From: Aphrocallistes beatrix
Lineage: Eukaryota > Porifera > Hexactinellida > Sceptrulophora > Aphrocallistidae
Direction of reading: 5' to 3'
DNA length: 64,000 nt
Assembly: GCA_963281255.1 (NCBI GenBank)
Contig: OY725490.1
Coordinates: 6,510,001 to 6,574,000, forward strand
Part shown: in pieces, positions 34,206 through 44,250 of the stretch
Layout: each line of letters opens with the position of its first letter
Position numbering within the stretch: position 1 is the first letter of the stretch
Made by a program: the position numbers and the translations under genes
The notes under the pieces: generated by a model
Seen by the model: only the letters and a program-made list of their open reading frames with translations
What the model was told of the DNA's origin: nothing
The model's database searches: none

Positions 34206-34841
34206 TTAGTTACAACATTTCCTGTGCGGTTCTCCAGCTGGATTGGGCTGGTTTAAGATGGGACCTTGGTTACTGCCCTCTTTATTGGTACTCTGCTTAA
34301 GATCCAACATCTCCATTATACTGGCCGCCATATCACCGAATATAACATTTATACTCTCCTGGTCTTTCAGGCTGAACTCGACATAGCGCATGTCAGCTGA
34401 TTCCGCGAAATCTTTCGCCCTCTCAGCTGTCACCTGTCGCTCGTTGTGATCACTCTCAGTAATGTTTCCCACCACAAACTTTGGAATGCTCGGCGTTCTC
34501 ACGTGCTCATCGACTTCTTTCAACCAATACTGAATCGAGTTAAACGATAGTTCGTCCTCAACATCAAACACCATTAAAATGCCATGCGCACCGCGATAGA
34601 AAGATGACGTCATCGACCGAAATCTCTCCAGCCCTGCCGTATCCCATAACTGTAGTTTAATCAGTCTCCCGTCTATTTCGACAGGTTTGGTTTTGAAATC
34701 GAGTCCTCCACCTGTGGTATCGGTACGGGCATTATTGCTCGAGTTCTCGTTAATATAGGCAGAGAGAAGATTCGATTTTCCAGAGCTGGACTCACCTAAC
34801 AGTAAAATTTTCAGTAACTGTTTGTAGGATCCTGTAGCCAT
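34206..34841 (-). CDS. Atypical Rab-family small GTPase
   Basis: 211 residues and single exon. The Rab fold is clear: P-loop GESSSGKS (16-23), switch I TTGGGLDF (42-49), switch II WDTAGLERFRS (66-76), and RabF-like YRGAHGILMVFDV (82-94). The C-terminus KCCN is suited to geranylgeranylation. Three nucleotide-site positions are unusual. The catalytic Gln of DTAGQE is Leu71, the change that locks Rabs and Ras in the GTP form. The NKxD base-recognition motif reads NITE (126-129). SAK reads SLK (157-159). One extra Gly lies in switch I. The frame is otherwise intact, so this looks like a functional but non-hydrolysing or weakly nucleotide-binding Rab, not a pseudogene. The subfamily cannot be assigned; the switch region is closest to the Rab1/8/10/35 group. 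Confidence 0.85.
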   Translation of the reverse strand: MATGSYKQLLKILLLGESSSGKSNLLSAYINENSSNNARTDTTGGGLDFKTKPVEIDGRLIKLQLWDTAGLERFRSMTSSFYRGAHGILMVFDVEDELSFNSIQYWLKEVDEHVRTPSIPKFVVGNITESDHNERQVTAERAKDFAESADMRYVEFSLKDQESINVIFGDMAASIMEMLDLKQSTNKEGSNQGPILNQPNPAGEPHRKCCN

Positions 34842-35519
34842 TGCAGGATATTATAATATTGTAATGTTGAGAGCTAATTAATTGTTAGTTGCAATTATTC
34901 AAAAGTTGCTTAAATAGCGCAAGTGTGTATTTGATTTGCATAAAATCTCTTTTTTGAAATACCGACTAGAAGCCAGCTCGTGATGGAAGCTTGATAAAGT
35001 TTTGGCATTTTTGGACCTGCTAAGACCCCGTGTGCATTTGATTAGGAATTATATGAAATCTTAGGTAAATGTTAAATGTTATTTATTAATAGACATGATG
35101 TCAAAATATAATTTGATTAGGTTTTGCGAACACTCACTTTCAGTAAAGATGTACAAGACAATATTGAATCATAATTTAATGCTGATTTGTGTGCAAAAAT
35201 ATTATCCAATTTGGAATTAAAAGTAATGTACTTGAACCTAGTTGACAAATACTGACAACACAATCAGCATGTGGACATATGTGACATCATACATTCAGAC
35301 TAGTTGAAGTCTAGATATATTGCTCTGGAGATGAATAAGATGCGTCGTGCTCCAAAAAGTATAAACATGAATTCTAAATTATATTATCATGTTAGAACAA
35401 TCAAAATAAACAAAATGTCATAATAAATTAGAGTAGATATAATAAGTAGATGAGGGAGGGGGCAATGGGGGCGTATTGTGCGTATATGAATAAAAACAGA
35501 TTGCAGATGTGTAGTTGTT
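34842..35519. other. Intergenic region between Rab and TRP genes
   Basis: AT-rich; nothing recognised apart from the Rab upstream region (a TATTATAATA stretch about 10-25 bp before its ATG). Confidence 0.5.
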
Positions 35520-38018
35520 CTATTTATAAGACTTTTCTGTAACAGGGGGGAGTGTTCTGGAATATCTCACGGAGGCATCAGTTGGATGGAGTTTTTTCTC
35601 CAGCTCTCCTATGCGCTTGTTAAGACTATCAATCGAAGTTGTTACATTAGAGATATTCTCATTCATCGCACATATTAAATTTTCAAACCGGGTAGTATCA
35701 AATATTTCAGGTTTGGGTCTATCTTGTACAAACACTTCTTCTACATCTCTCCTGTCTCCTTCCTCTCTAACATAACCATATTGTCTCAAGGACTGCTTCC
35801 GTTGGGTACTTTTTGAGTTAACATGCTTCATGAAATCCTGTAGGATATTCTCAACACCTTTAACTCTTGTGAGTATGTTTTCAGTCGCAAGTTTCGTTGC
35901 ACTCTCTCCACTCGTTAGATCTACATCGTCGTCGAAATTCTCAATCAGAGGCTTGCATTTCTGGTGAATGTGCTCATAGTAATATTTCATGATACGAAAA
36001 GGTAGCTTTCTCTCAAAACTGAGGAGAATTCTTGCTTTCTCCATAGTAGCATTGGCCTTGGAGTTATCATACACAGTCTGGAATGTGTTGGACAGAAGAG
36101 CGATGAATAGATTCAGACTGACAATGCTAACTATTGATATGTAGCTACCTATGATAAAATACGTCATCCACTCATCAGTATCTCTCATTATGTGGAATGG
36201 GTACTCGTCTACCACTATGATACGGAATACGGTAAAAACAGTGGAGTAGAAAGTATTCAAGTCTCTATCTTGGAATTGATAGATCACCCAGACTCCTATC
36301 GAATAGGGAATTAACAGAGTCATTAGAAATATCGTGAAACGAATGATGTCTGCTTTGAGGTAGATGAGAATCGTGATGAACCAACCGATGAACTCGAAGG
36401 GGCGGAGATATTTCAGAAATCGAAACCATAAAATGATTATATTCACCACTCCAATCCGTGCATGCCAATCTGCAGCCGTATTAGAATGTGCAATGACGTC
36501 TGCGAGGTGACTAACGATCGTAGCAACCATCAGAATGTAAGCTAGCCAATCGATGTAATTCCAGAAATCCCCTGTGTACGGATTCCGAAAATGCTTCAAA
36601 TTTTGAAGCATGTTGCTAATATACGTTTGTTCTGTCTCAAGGTATGTTGGGAAATTATCTCTGTCCTTTGTGAAGATTACACGCATGCGTTTTGTGAAAT
36701 AGTTTTGCTCAAATATGTCCTTAAAAAGTTCTGTAAATTCTTCCACAATTTGGAAGACAAGAAATGCAATACAAACAAATCCCAATATGACCCTCCACAC
36801 GGCTGTTGGGAAGTCATACAAATACTTATCTCCCTTTAAAGGATGGATAGTGAATAGAGACCAGAATAGTAAATTTGTGAAGTAGAAGGCAGTCTGTATG
36901 ATGGCGAATAGAAAGCCATACTTTCTCCACTTCATCTCGAGTAGTTTTTCAAAAATCGGATGGAGTACGAGCTCAAATCGTTTGAACTGTACCACAGCAT
37001 CAAGAGGGGTGCGAGTTAAGTCCCTATTTGTCCTCTTCTCAAGAAGATTCAAATGAAACACCTGTTTGCGCGTCAGGGCATCTGTTGAATGGAATTGGTC
37101 AAGTGCGGATTTTGACACAAACGCCATCTTCTCAATCATGTGCACCAAACAGAATTGGTCGAAAGAGTCGAACGTAGCAGCATAGGAGAGAGAATGCTCC
37201 AACAAAAACCGAGCAGACATGCTCCTGTCGTACTGGGTGGCAAGATGGAGAGCGGATCTGCCTTGATAGTCCCGCATTTCAAGCCACTTCCTGAACACCA
37301 CTTCCCTGTCCGCGTCTTTCGAGAGGAAATCCTTCATCTGATGCACCAGCTCACAAATCACATCCGTCGCATCGCTGAGAGAGGCCAGGTGGAGTGGGGT
37401 GTGTTTCATGGTCACGGTCTGATGGTACAAGAGGTGAGGACTGTGGCTACAGAGGAGTCTCACGATGTCTACGCGATTCTCTATGCAAGCTAGGTGTAGT
37501 GCACTCCACCCATAGACATCTACCGTCTCAGTACGGGCGCCATTGTTAACCAACCACTCAGATACACGAAGTGGGAACTTCAACACGGATTGGTGCAGAC
37601 TGGTATAGCCTTGGGGAGTTGAAGCATTTACGTTAGCTCCTGACTTCAACAGCAACTCCAGCTGTTCTATGTCCACGTCTTCGTGTGTGGTCTGTGATTC
37701 TAAAGAGGCGAGGTAGTACAGGATCTTCTGCTCATTCTCAATCGTGATGGTAGAGTCTGAAGTGACTGGGTTGTGGCTTTCTGGTTGTGATACGTCAAGG
37801 TGGAAGTTGATAGGTTGGAGGCACGAAGAGAGATCGAAGGAAGTTTGTTTTCGTATCCTGCCTCCGATGAGACTTGTGCTGTTGCCGTGGTAGCGAGTGG
37901 AGTATATTATGGGAGGACCGTTGTCGTCGAAGTGGTTGATGGAGGAAGTGGAATGTGTCTCCCCGAAGAGAGGGTCAGGTAGGAGGGGCTGTGGGGAGAC
38001 TTTGTTGGTTGGCATCAA
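35520..38018 (-). CDS. TRP-family cation channel with N-terminal ankyrin repeats
   Basis: 832 residues in one exon. A Ser/Thr-rich N-terminus (1-110) precedes about four to five ankyrin repeats (about 113-300; TSLHQSV, SALHLACIENRVDIV, TPLHLASLSDATDVI, SALHLATQYDRS). Six membrane segments follow (about 368-390, 406-428, 486-510, 521-545, 553-580, 619-645), with a pore helix near 590-608 (VFRIIVVDEYP). After S6 comes LNLFIALLSNTFQTVYDNS, then a cytosolic tail with a predicted coiled coil at about 785-810 (SIDSLNKRIGELEKKL). The layout fits TRPV/TRPA/TRPN-like channels, which pass Ca2+ and Na+ in response to mechanical or chemical stimuli. Subfamily is unresolved. The region upstream of its start is the left boundary of the duplicated NHL units. 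Confidence 0.85.
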   Translation of the reverse strand: MMPTNKVSPQPLLPDPLFGETHSTSSINHFDDNGPPIIYSTRYHGNSTSLIGGRIRKQTSFDLSSCLQPINFHLDVSQPESHNPVTSDSTITIENEQKILYYLASLESQTTHEDVDIEQLELLLKSGANVNASTPQGYTSLHQSVLKFPLRVSEWLVNNGARTETVDVYGWSALHLACIENRVDIVRLLCSHSPHLLYHQTVTMKHTPLHLASLSDATDVICELVHQMKDFLSKDADREVVFRKWLEMRDYQGRSALHLATQYDRSMSARFLLEHSLSYAATFDSFDQFCLVHMIEKMAFVSKSALDQFHSTDALTRKQVFHLNLLEKRTNRDLTRTPLDAVVQFKRFELVLHPIFEKLLEMKWRKYGFLFAIIQTAFYFTNLLFWSLFTIHPLKGDKYLYDFPTAVWRVILGFVCIAFLVFQIVEEFTELFKDIFEQNYFTKRMRVIFTKDRDNFPTYLETEQTYISNMLQNLKHFRNPYTGDFWNYIDWLAYILMVATIVSHLADVIAHSNTAADWHARIGVVNIIILWFRFLKYLRPFEFIGWFITILIYLKADIIRFTIFLMTLLIPYSIGVWVIYQFQDRDLNTFYSTVFTVFRIIVVDEYPFHIMRDTDEWMTYFIIGSYISIVSIVSLNLFIALLSNTFQTVYDNSKANATMEKARILLSFERKLPFRIMKYYYEHIHQKCKPLIENFDDDVDLTSGESATKLATENILTRVKGVENILQDFMKHVNSKSTQRKQSLRQYGYVREEGDRRDVEEVFVQDRPKPEIFDTTRFENLICAMNENISNVTTSIDSLNKRIGELEKKLHPTDASVRYSRTLPPVTEKSYK

Positions 38019-38037
38019 TATAAAAGCTGGATCTTGC

Positions 38038-38310
38038 TTCTAAATGGATTTAAATTTTCCCTGTGAATAGAAAAAGTGAAGATTATCATCGTAAGGAATA
38101 TTATACGACTAACATTCCTCTCACACGGGCAACGAACTTTAGGAACTATTATCCAAGCGTGGGGGTTCCAAGAGGACAAAGCCTAGTTTACGTATTGAGT
38201 CTATAAACCATTTTTTAATCCAGAGGGGTCTGGAACCCATCCTCCCTACACCGGACACTGTACCTGTATTTTCTAATTTCTAATAAACTTAAAATTCAAT
38301 TTCAGTGAGA
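38038..38310. repeat. TRP 5'-flank module, original copy
   Basis: Starts TTCTAAATGG 20 bp before the TRP start codon and runs into the 3' flank of NHL-1. Related copies at 41373-41660 and 43664-43930 share TTTTCCCTGTGA, GGAATATTAT, ACTTTAGGAA, CCAAGCGTG, TGAGTCTATAAACCATTT and the ordered tail into the NHL 3' flank. It is thus the edge of the tandem duplication unit. Confidence 0.7.
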
Positions 38311-38587
38311 CATGGGATTCCAAACAATTTAAAGAATTCTCACATACTCCACTCCAACCCTAGGATACGGTCATTTTTAAGTAAAGTAAAATATACATAC
38401 AAATGACGAGAATAATATAGCAAAATAGAGCAAGTCAATCCAAATGCAAAATCACAAATTAGAGAGTTGATATTATAATTACCAAAAAGTATTTGGAGGA
38501 CAGATAGAGAATGCTAAAGTTCTACTACAAAATACTAAGGGTCTTACTAAATAGAGTTCATAACAAAGGATTCGTACTGAAATACTA

Positions 38588-39811
38588 TCAAAAAATAGCA
38601 ATAGCTTTAGAACCACTCCGGAAGGATACGACTACACATCCATTATTTCCCATATCAACACCAAATGGTAGTTCGAGGTCGAATTCAGTGAAACAGATTG
38701 AGTGGATGAGATCTCCTTCTGGGGATAAGATGAAGAGAGTGCTCTTATCTCGATCTGAAATAAGAAAATTGTTATGTATATCAAAGTTGAAATGATAGAT
38801 ACAATCAGAGAATACGGGAAGCTTTGGAATAGTCTTCAGGAGTTGATTCGTTTTAGAGAATAGTTTAATAACACCAGTCATCTCTACAATGTAGATTGTG
38901 TTATTTCTCACTCGCAAACAATAAGAATCATCTATTGCGTTATTCGCCATAATTCTATGGAATTTAAGATTCAAATCAAACACAGAAATACGCTTATTAT
39001 CATGCTCAACAACAAATAACTCTTCTTTATCAATATCGATACCGTATGGACCATCCAGTTGACCAAGTTTCGATCCTTTAGAAGCGTCTGATTTCTTAAC
39101 AAAGGTAAAGGTATCCAAGCACCATTTGGATAAGTGTCTAGTGTAATCTGAAATGTAAATAAAATCATCACACATTACAATCTCCCATGGCGTATTGAGA
39201 ACTTCTCTACCAAACTCAGACAAATAATCTCCTTCCACACTCCAAACTTGAATACAAGATTTATTTATATCTCCAATGAATATTCTTTGATTATTATTAT
39301 CAATTACAACACCTCTAGGATTAGTGAACTCTCCTTTTCCTTTTCCAAATGTACCAAACACTTTAACAGGTTTAGAGAGTTGAGTGTAATTCCTGACTAA
39401 CACATTGTGAGTCTCTTTACTCAAAGATCCAAATTTGGAAATCTTCAATTCCAAATCATTTCTGTCACAAACGAATCGAACTTGTGGATAATGGAGTTTC
39501 TTTTCTTTTTCAGTAATTTCATTACTTAAATCAGCAATTCCCTCTTTCAGTGTTGTTCTCGCTGTGTTTATTTTCAACGTAGCTAATAACTGTTCCATCT
39601 CAGTTCGTTCTCTCTTCATCTCTTCTAAAGATTGGATACAGCTAGCTCGTGTTTTGTTGAACTCTTCTTCCCATTGGTTCAGCTGTCTCAGGAGAACTTC
39701 TCTCCTCTCATTCACCTTCTCTACCAGAGAATGGAATAGTTCTTCTATTTCTCTCCTCACTCTCTTGAACACATCATCTCTCTCTGGGAAAGAAGATAAG
39801 CGTGTGGCCAT
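38588..39811 (-). CDS. NHL-propeller protein, array member 1
   Basis: 407 residues. A coiled coil (about 14-105, VFKRVRREIEELFHSL... to EKEKKLHYP) precedes NHL repeats from about 148 to the end. The first repeat is canonical (FGTFGKGKGEFTNPRGVVID...RIFI..INKSCIQVW). The plan is that of TRIM-NHL proteins without RING or B-box. It is nearly identical to the other six members except at spot residues in each blade (here IN, DD and HD at the shared variable sites). It shares the KGSKLGQL...GIDIDKEELF block with member 7 and not with its neighbours, so it is a mosaic. One residue is missing in the second blade turn (TRHLSKW). Propellers bind RNA or protein; the ligand is unknown. An NDUFAF7 pseudogene follows upstream on the same strand. 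Confidence 0.85.
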   Translation of the reverse strand: MATRLSSFPERDDVFKRVRREIEELFHSLVEKVNERREVLLRQLNQWEEEFNKTRASCIQSLEEMKRERTEMEQLLATLKINTARTTLKEGIADLSNEITEKEKKLHYPQVRFVCDRNDLELKISKFGSLSKETHNVLVRNYTQLSKPVKVFGTFGKGKGEFTNPRGVVIDNNNQRIFIGDINKSCIQVWSVEGDYLSEFGREVLNTPWEIVMCDDFIYISDYTRHLSKWCLDTFTFVKKSDASKGSKLGQLDGPYGIDIDKEELFVVEHDNKRISVFDLNLKFHRIMANNAIDDSYCLRVRNNTIYIVEMTGVIKLFSKTNQLLKTIPKLPVFSDCIYHFNFDIHNNFLISDRDKSTLFILSPEGDLIHSICFTEFDLELPFGVDMGNNGCVVVSFRSGSKAIAIF

Positions 39812-39975
39812 CTAGATTTTAGGCTAGTCGATAAAAAAAACTGAAACTACACAAAAACAAAAAGTTAATAAGATTTAATGTTTCAAGAATACTAAGAGTT
39901 ACAATAGAAATTGATTCTTGACTATAAGATGGTTAATAGTAGATTAGAAAATAGTTTCAATTTCAATTTTTTTTT

Positions 39976-41365
39976 TCAGGAATCGAATCCATAAGGAATA
40001 GCTCCACCTTTGGGAGACATAGCGAGGACTTTGAACCTCTCACCCATATACTGTGGACTGGTTAGAAACTCGTAACTCTTAACAAGAGAATTCCTCTCAT
40101 CCATGCTACAACCTTGTAACACCTTTCCAATCCTCTCTCGAATCCCCATTCTGTGTAGAAACCAAGGTTGAAACCCCTTCAACCAAATACCATTTTAACC
40201 GAATAATGGTCAGACCAAATAATTTGGTCAACCGAATAATTTGGTCAACCGAATAATTTGGTCAACCGAATAATTTGATCAACCAAATAATACTTGATTA
40301 TATGTTTGCATAAATGTTTATATAAATATTTATACAAAAATATATTCAAGTATAAGTAAGCCAATTATATTTATTTGTGTTCGGACCACTTCATGTAAGA
40401 ACATGCGATTATTGTGTTGGGAAAGCATGCAAATTATTCGGTTGACCAAATTATTCGGTTGACCAAATTATTTGGTTGACCAAATTATTCGGTTGACCAA
40501 ATTATTTGGTTCTCAACCGAATACCAAATAATGATATTTGGTTATAAACCAAATATCAATTATTTGCAAATAATATTTGGTTAAACCGAATAATCAATTA
40601 TTCGGTTTCAACCCTGGTAGAAACGCATTCTGACTTACTGGACCATGGACTGAGGTATTTCGATTGGTTATTTTCTTAATCAGATCGAAATTAACGTCAG
40701 CTGTCAAATCAGCTGTTCCAGGTTCCAACAGAACATTCCATTCTTTGTGGTTTCGGAATCCTCTCAGAGTGAAATCATTTAGTTCCAAATATCCATAGTC
40801 AATTATCAAACAAGAACCAGTTCCTTTCTCACTCAACAGGTCACTGATACATTCTGTTATCATCAAGCAATGTGGATTCACTTCAGCTTTCTCGGTTTCG
40901 CTATTTTGAAAGAATTCAGCATAAGCTCCTTGAGAAGTAGTTCTGTGGCTGGGAATGATGGAACGAAGTTTATTTCCATTCTTCTCCTCAGTGTCGATTA
41001 GAATTTCTTTCCATTTTTGCTCTGATTTGATGAACTGGTGGATTGGTAGTGCATCAAAGAATTCGTTGGCGATGAAGTAGGATGGCATTCGAGGAATATC
41101 CTTCACAGAGCTGTACCAGTGTATCGGAACTCCGTTCGATGAAATACCGGATTGTAAGGAGAGGGAAGGTTTGGAGAGATTCTCACTCTCACAAAGACTT
41201 ACAAACTGAACCTTTAGGAAATGTGGACTATTCTCAATCAAATTCACACAGAAAACTCAGTCTTCACTTTCAATTGAGTCAGTATTCTAAGAATATCTTT
41301 CGTAAGTGTTCCATTCCCTGGACCTAGCTCTACTACCTGTGCATCATGTGGTTTGCCCTGCCTCG
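39976..41365 (-). pseudogene. NDUFAF7: NDUFAF7-like pseudogene A
   Basis: It corresponds to roughly residues 100-410 of the intact copies and ends in the full GFDS tail. Three lesions are visible. The N-terminal third is missing, because homology stops at 41365, just before the TRP-flank module. A 1-base deletion at 41250/41251 (CACACA|GAAAAC) brings an immediate stop. A 454-bp hAT MITE sits at 40163-40616. The rest is nearly identical to the intact copies, so inactivation looks recent. Confidence 0.9.
40163..40616. mobile_element. hAT MITE inserted in NDUFAF7 pseudogene A
   Basis: The ends CAAGGTTGAAACC and (inverted) CAGGGTTGAAACC are flanked by an exact 8-bp duplication GTAGAAAC (40155-40162 and 40617-40624). 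The same position in copies B, C and D reads GTAGAAAC once, confirming the insertion. The interior is a long hairpin of tandem ~20-bp AACCGAATAATTTGGTC units on one arm and their inverted forms on the other. Confidence 0.95.
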
Positions 41366-41372
41366 AAACGGT

Positions 41373-41660
41373 CTTCTAAATGAGTTCATATTTTCCCTGT
41401 GAGTTTAAAAAGTGAAGATTGCTGTCGTAAGGAATATTATATGGTTCATTCCTTTCACACGGACACCAAACTTTAGGAATTATTATCCAAGCGTGTGGTC
41501 CTAAGAGTGCAATACCTAATTTATTTATTGAGTCTATAAACCATTTTTTAATACAGAAGAGCCCGTCTCCCTCCCCTCACCCTCACCTCGGGTTGTGTGC
41601 CTATATTTTCTAACTTCTAATGTACTTATAATTCAATTTCAGTGAGGTGTGCGATTCTGA
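41373..41660. repeat. TRP 5'-flank module, copy 2
   Basis: Copy of the sequence just upstream of the TRP gene, here joined to the truncated NDUFAF7 pseudogene at 41366-41372. It marks a tandem-duplication junction. Confidence 0.75.
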
Positions 41661-41978
41661 ACAATTTCAAGAATACTCACATACTCCACTCCAACCTAGA
41701 TATGGTCATGTTTAAGTAAAATAAAATATACACAAATATGACGATAATAGAAATATACCAAATATTGAAAAGTCGCATGCGCACTCGACTTTTCAACACC
41801 TCAATATACATGTAGTAAAATAGAGCAAGTCAATCCAAATGCAAAATCTCAAATTAGAGAGTCGATAGCCTATAATTACCAAAAATGAATTAGAGGACAG
41901 ATAGAGAAATGTCCTATCACAGAATACTAAGGTCTTACTAAATAGAGTTCACAACAAAGGTTTCGCACTGAAATACTA

Positions 41979-43210
41979 TCAAAAAGTAGCAATAGCTTTA
42001 GAACCACTCTGGAAGGATACCACTATACATCCATCATTTCCTATAGCAATACCAAATGGTAGTTCGAGGTCAAATTCAGTGAAACAGATTGAGTGAATGA
42101 GTTCTCCTTCTGGGGACAAGATGAAGAGAGTGTTTTTATCTCGATCTGAAATAAGAAAATTGTTATGTATATCAAAGTTGAAATGATAAATATAATCAGA
42201 GAATATTGGAAGTTTTGGAATAGTCTACAGGAGTTGAACTGTTTTAGAGAATAGTTTAATAACACCAGTCATCTCTACAATGTAGATTGTGTTATTTCTC
42301 ACTCGCAAACAATAAGAAGCAGCTATTGCTTTATCAGCCATAATTCTTTTGAATTCAAGATTCAAATCAAACACAGAAATACGTTTATTATAAAACTCAG
42401 CTACGAATAATTCTTCTCCATCGATATCCAAACCTTTGGGGCAATTCAACAGACCAGGTGCAGAACCTTGAGAAGTGTTCGATTTCTTTACAAAAGTAAA
42501 CTATTCAAGCACCATTTAGATAAGAAGTGTGCACTGTAATCAGAAATGTAAATACAATTATCACACAATACAATCTGCCATGGCTCATTGAGGATACCTC
42601 CACCAAACTCAGACAAATACTCTCCTTCCATACTCCAAACTTGAATACGAGAATTAAGCATATCAGCAATGAATATTCTTTGATTATTATTATCAATCAC
42701 AACACCTCTAGGATTTGTGAACTCTCCTTTTCCTTTCCCAAATGTACCAAACACTTTCGCAGGTTTAGAGAGTTGAGTGTAATTCCTGACTAACACATTG
42801 TCAGTCTCTTTACTCAAAGATCCGAATTTGGAAATCTTCAATTCTAAACCATTTCTATCACAAACAAATTGGAATGTTGGATAAAGGAGTTTCTGTTCTT
42901 TCTCACTAATGACAGTATTTAAGTCAGCAATTCCCTTTTCTATTGAGGTTCTAGCTTGATTGATTTTCAACGTAGCTAAAAACTGTTCCATCTCAGTTCG
43001 TTCTCTCTTAATCTCTTCTAAAGATTGGATGCAGCTAGCTCGTGTTCTGTTGAACTCTTCTTCCCATTGGTTCAGCTGTCTCAGGAGAACTTCTCTCCTC
43101 TCATTCACCTTCTCTATCAGAGAATGGAATAGCTCTTCTATTTCTCTCCTCACTCTCTGGAACACATTCTCTCTATCGAGATCAGGAATTTCGACTAAGC
43201 GTGTAGCCAT
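41979..43210 (-). pseudogene. NHL-propeller protein, array member 2 (broken)
   Basis: Full-length relative of the array genes, with N-terminal type LVEIPDLDRENVFQR as in member 5. A 1-base deletion after KWCLN (near 42500) shifts the frame into TAA. In the following frame a Lys codon is TAG at about 42223-42225 (CTG TAG ACT where relatives have CTG AAG ACT). The remainder down to the TGA at 41979-41981 is otherwise preserved. Its blade spot residues are ML, YSA, FY, AA and M. Confidence 0.9.
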
Positions 43211-43477
43211 CTAGAATTTTAACTGAAATTACAGATTAGAATCAGAATGAATGAGAGCTAGATTATTATAATATTATTTTTGCGTAGCATTCTTAAATTC
43301 CAGCGAAGGAACGGTATAATCCCAGAAATCTAGATACCTAATTTCTGGGACAGGGCGGGGAATTACAGACAAAATGTTCAGATAATCGAGGTTGTGTTAT
43401 AAGTATCAAATTGAGTTAAATAAACTCACAAACAAGAAATTCCGAGTCATTTATATCCAATTGATTTCATAGCCTAG

Positions 43478-43532
43478 GCGACAAAAACGACTATTTTGTA
43501 ATGGAGGTACAAAATAGCCCTTTTTTGTCGAC
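43478..43532. repeat. Short hairpin
   Basis: GCGACAAAAACGACTATTTT plus GTA is mirrored after a 7-base loop by TACAAAATAGCCCTTTTTTG plus TCGAC. It is probably a tiny MITE or a decayed element end. Confidence 0.65.
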
Positions 43533-43663
43533 GATAAAACCCGTTTTTAATTTTAGGATCGCGGTCTCTCACTCTCGCTACTAAATATCTATCGCCTTGC
43601 AAAACTCTCCTTTGAAGTTGTTCAAAGTTCAATAATCTCAATTCCACAAAAAGAACGATCTTA

Positions 43664-43930
43664 ATCTAAATGAATTCATATTTTCCCTGTAAGTTGAAAA
43701 GTGGAGACTGTCGTAGTAAGGAATACTATGTGGCTAACATTTCTCTCACAAGGACGTCGAACTTTAGGAATTATTAGCCAAGCGTGTGGCTCCAAGAGGG
43801 TCAGACCTAATTTGTGCATTGAGTCTATAAACTATTTCATAATCCAGTGGGGTTATCCGTCAATAGTACTCCGGATTCAATGCCTATATCTTCTAATTTC
43901 TAATAAACTTAATCCGATTTTAGTGAGACC
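43664..43930. repeat. TRP 5'-flank module, copy 3
   Basis: Third copy of the module seen at 38038-38310, upstream (minus strand sense) of nothing, running into the 3' flank of NHL member 3. A palindrome (CCATGACCTACTTAATA / TTAAGTAGGCCATGG) follows at about 43933-43964. Confidence 0.7.
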
Positions 43931-44250
43931 ATGACCTACTTAATATTTATTAAGTAGGCCATGGTGAGACATGGGATCCCGAATAATTTCAAGAAAATTC
44001 TCACATACTCTAAAGCAACCCTCTAGATACGGCCGTGTTTAAGCAAAATAAAATATAAACAAATATGACGAGAATATAAATATAGCAAAATAGAGCAAGT
44101 CAATCCAAATGCAAAATCTCAAATTAGAGCAGTCGATAGCATATAATTACCAAAAAGGATTTAGAGGAGAGATAGAGAAAAGTCCTCCCACAGAATACTA
44201 AGATCTTACTAAATAGAGTTCACAACAAAGTTCTTCGTACAGAAATACTA

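Noticed and set aside
36591-36839. Open frames opposite the TRP channel (also 37140-37493 and 36265-36468)
   Set aside because: Shadows of the TRP coding sequence.
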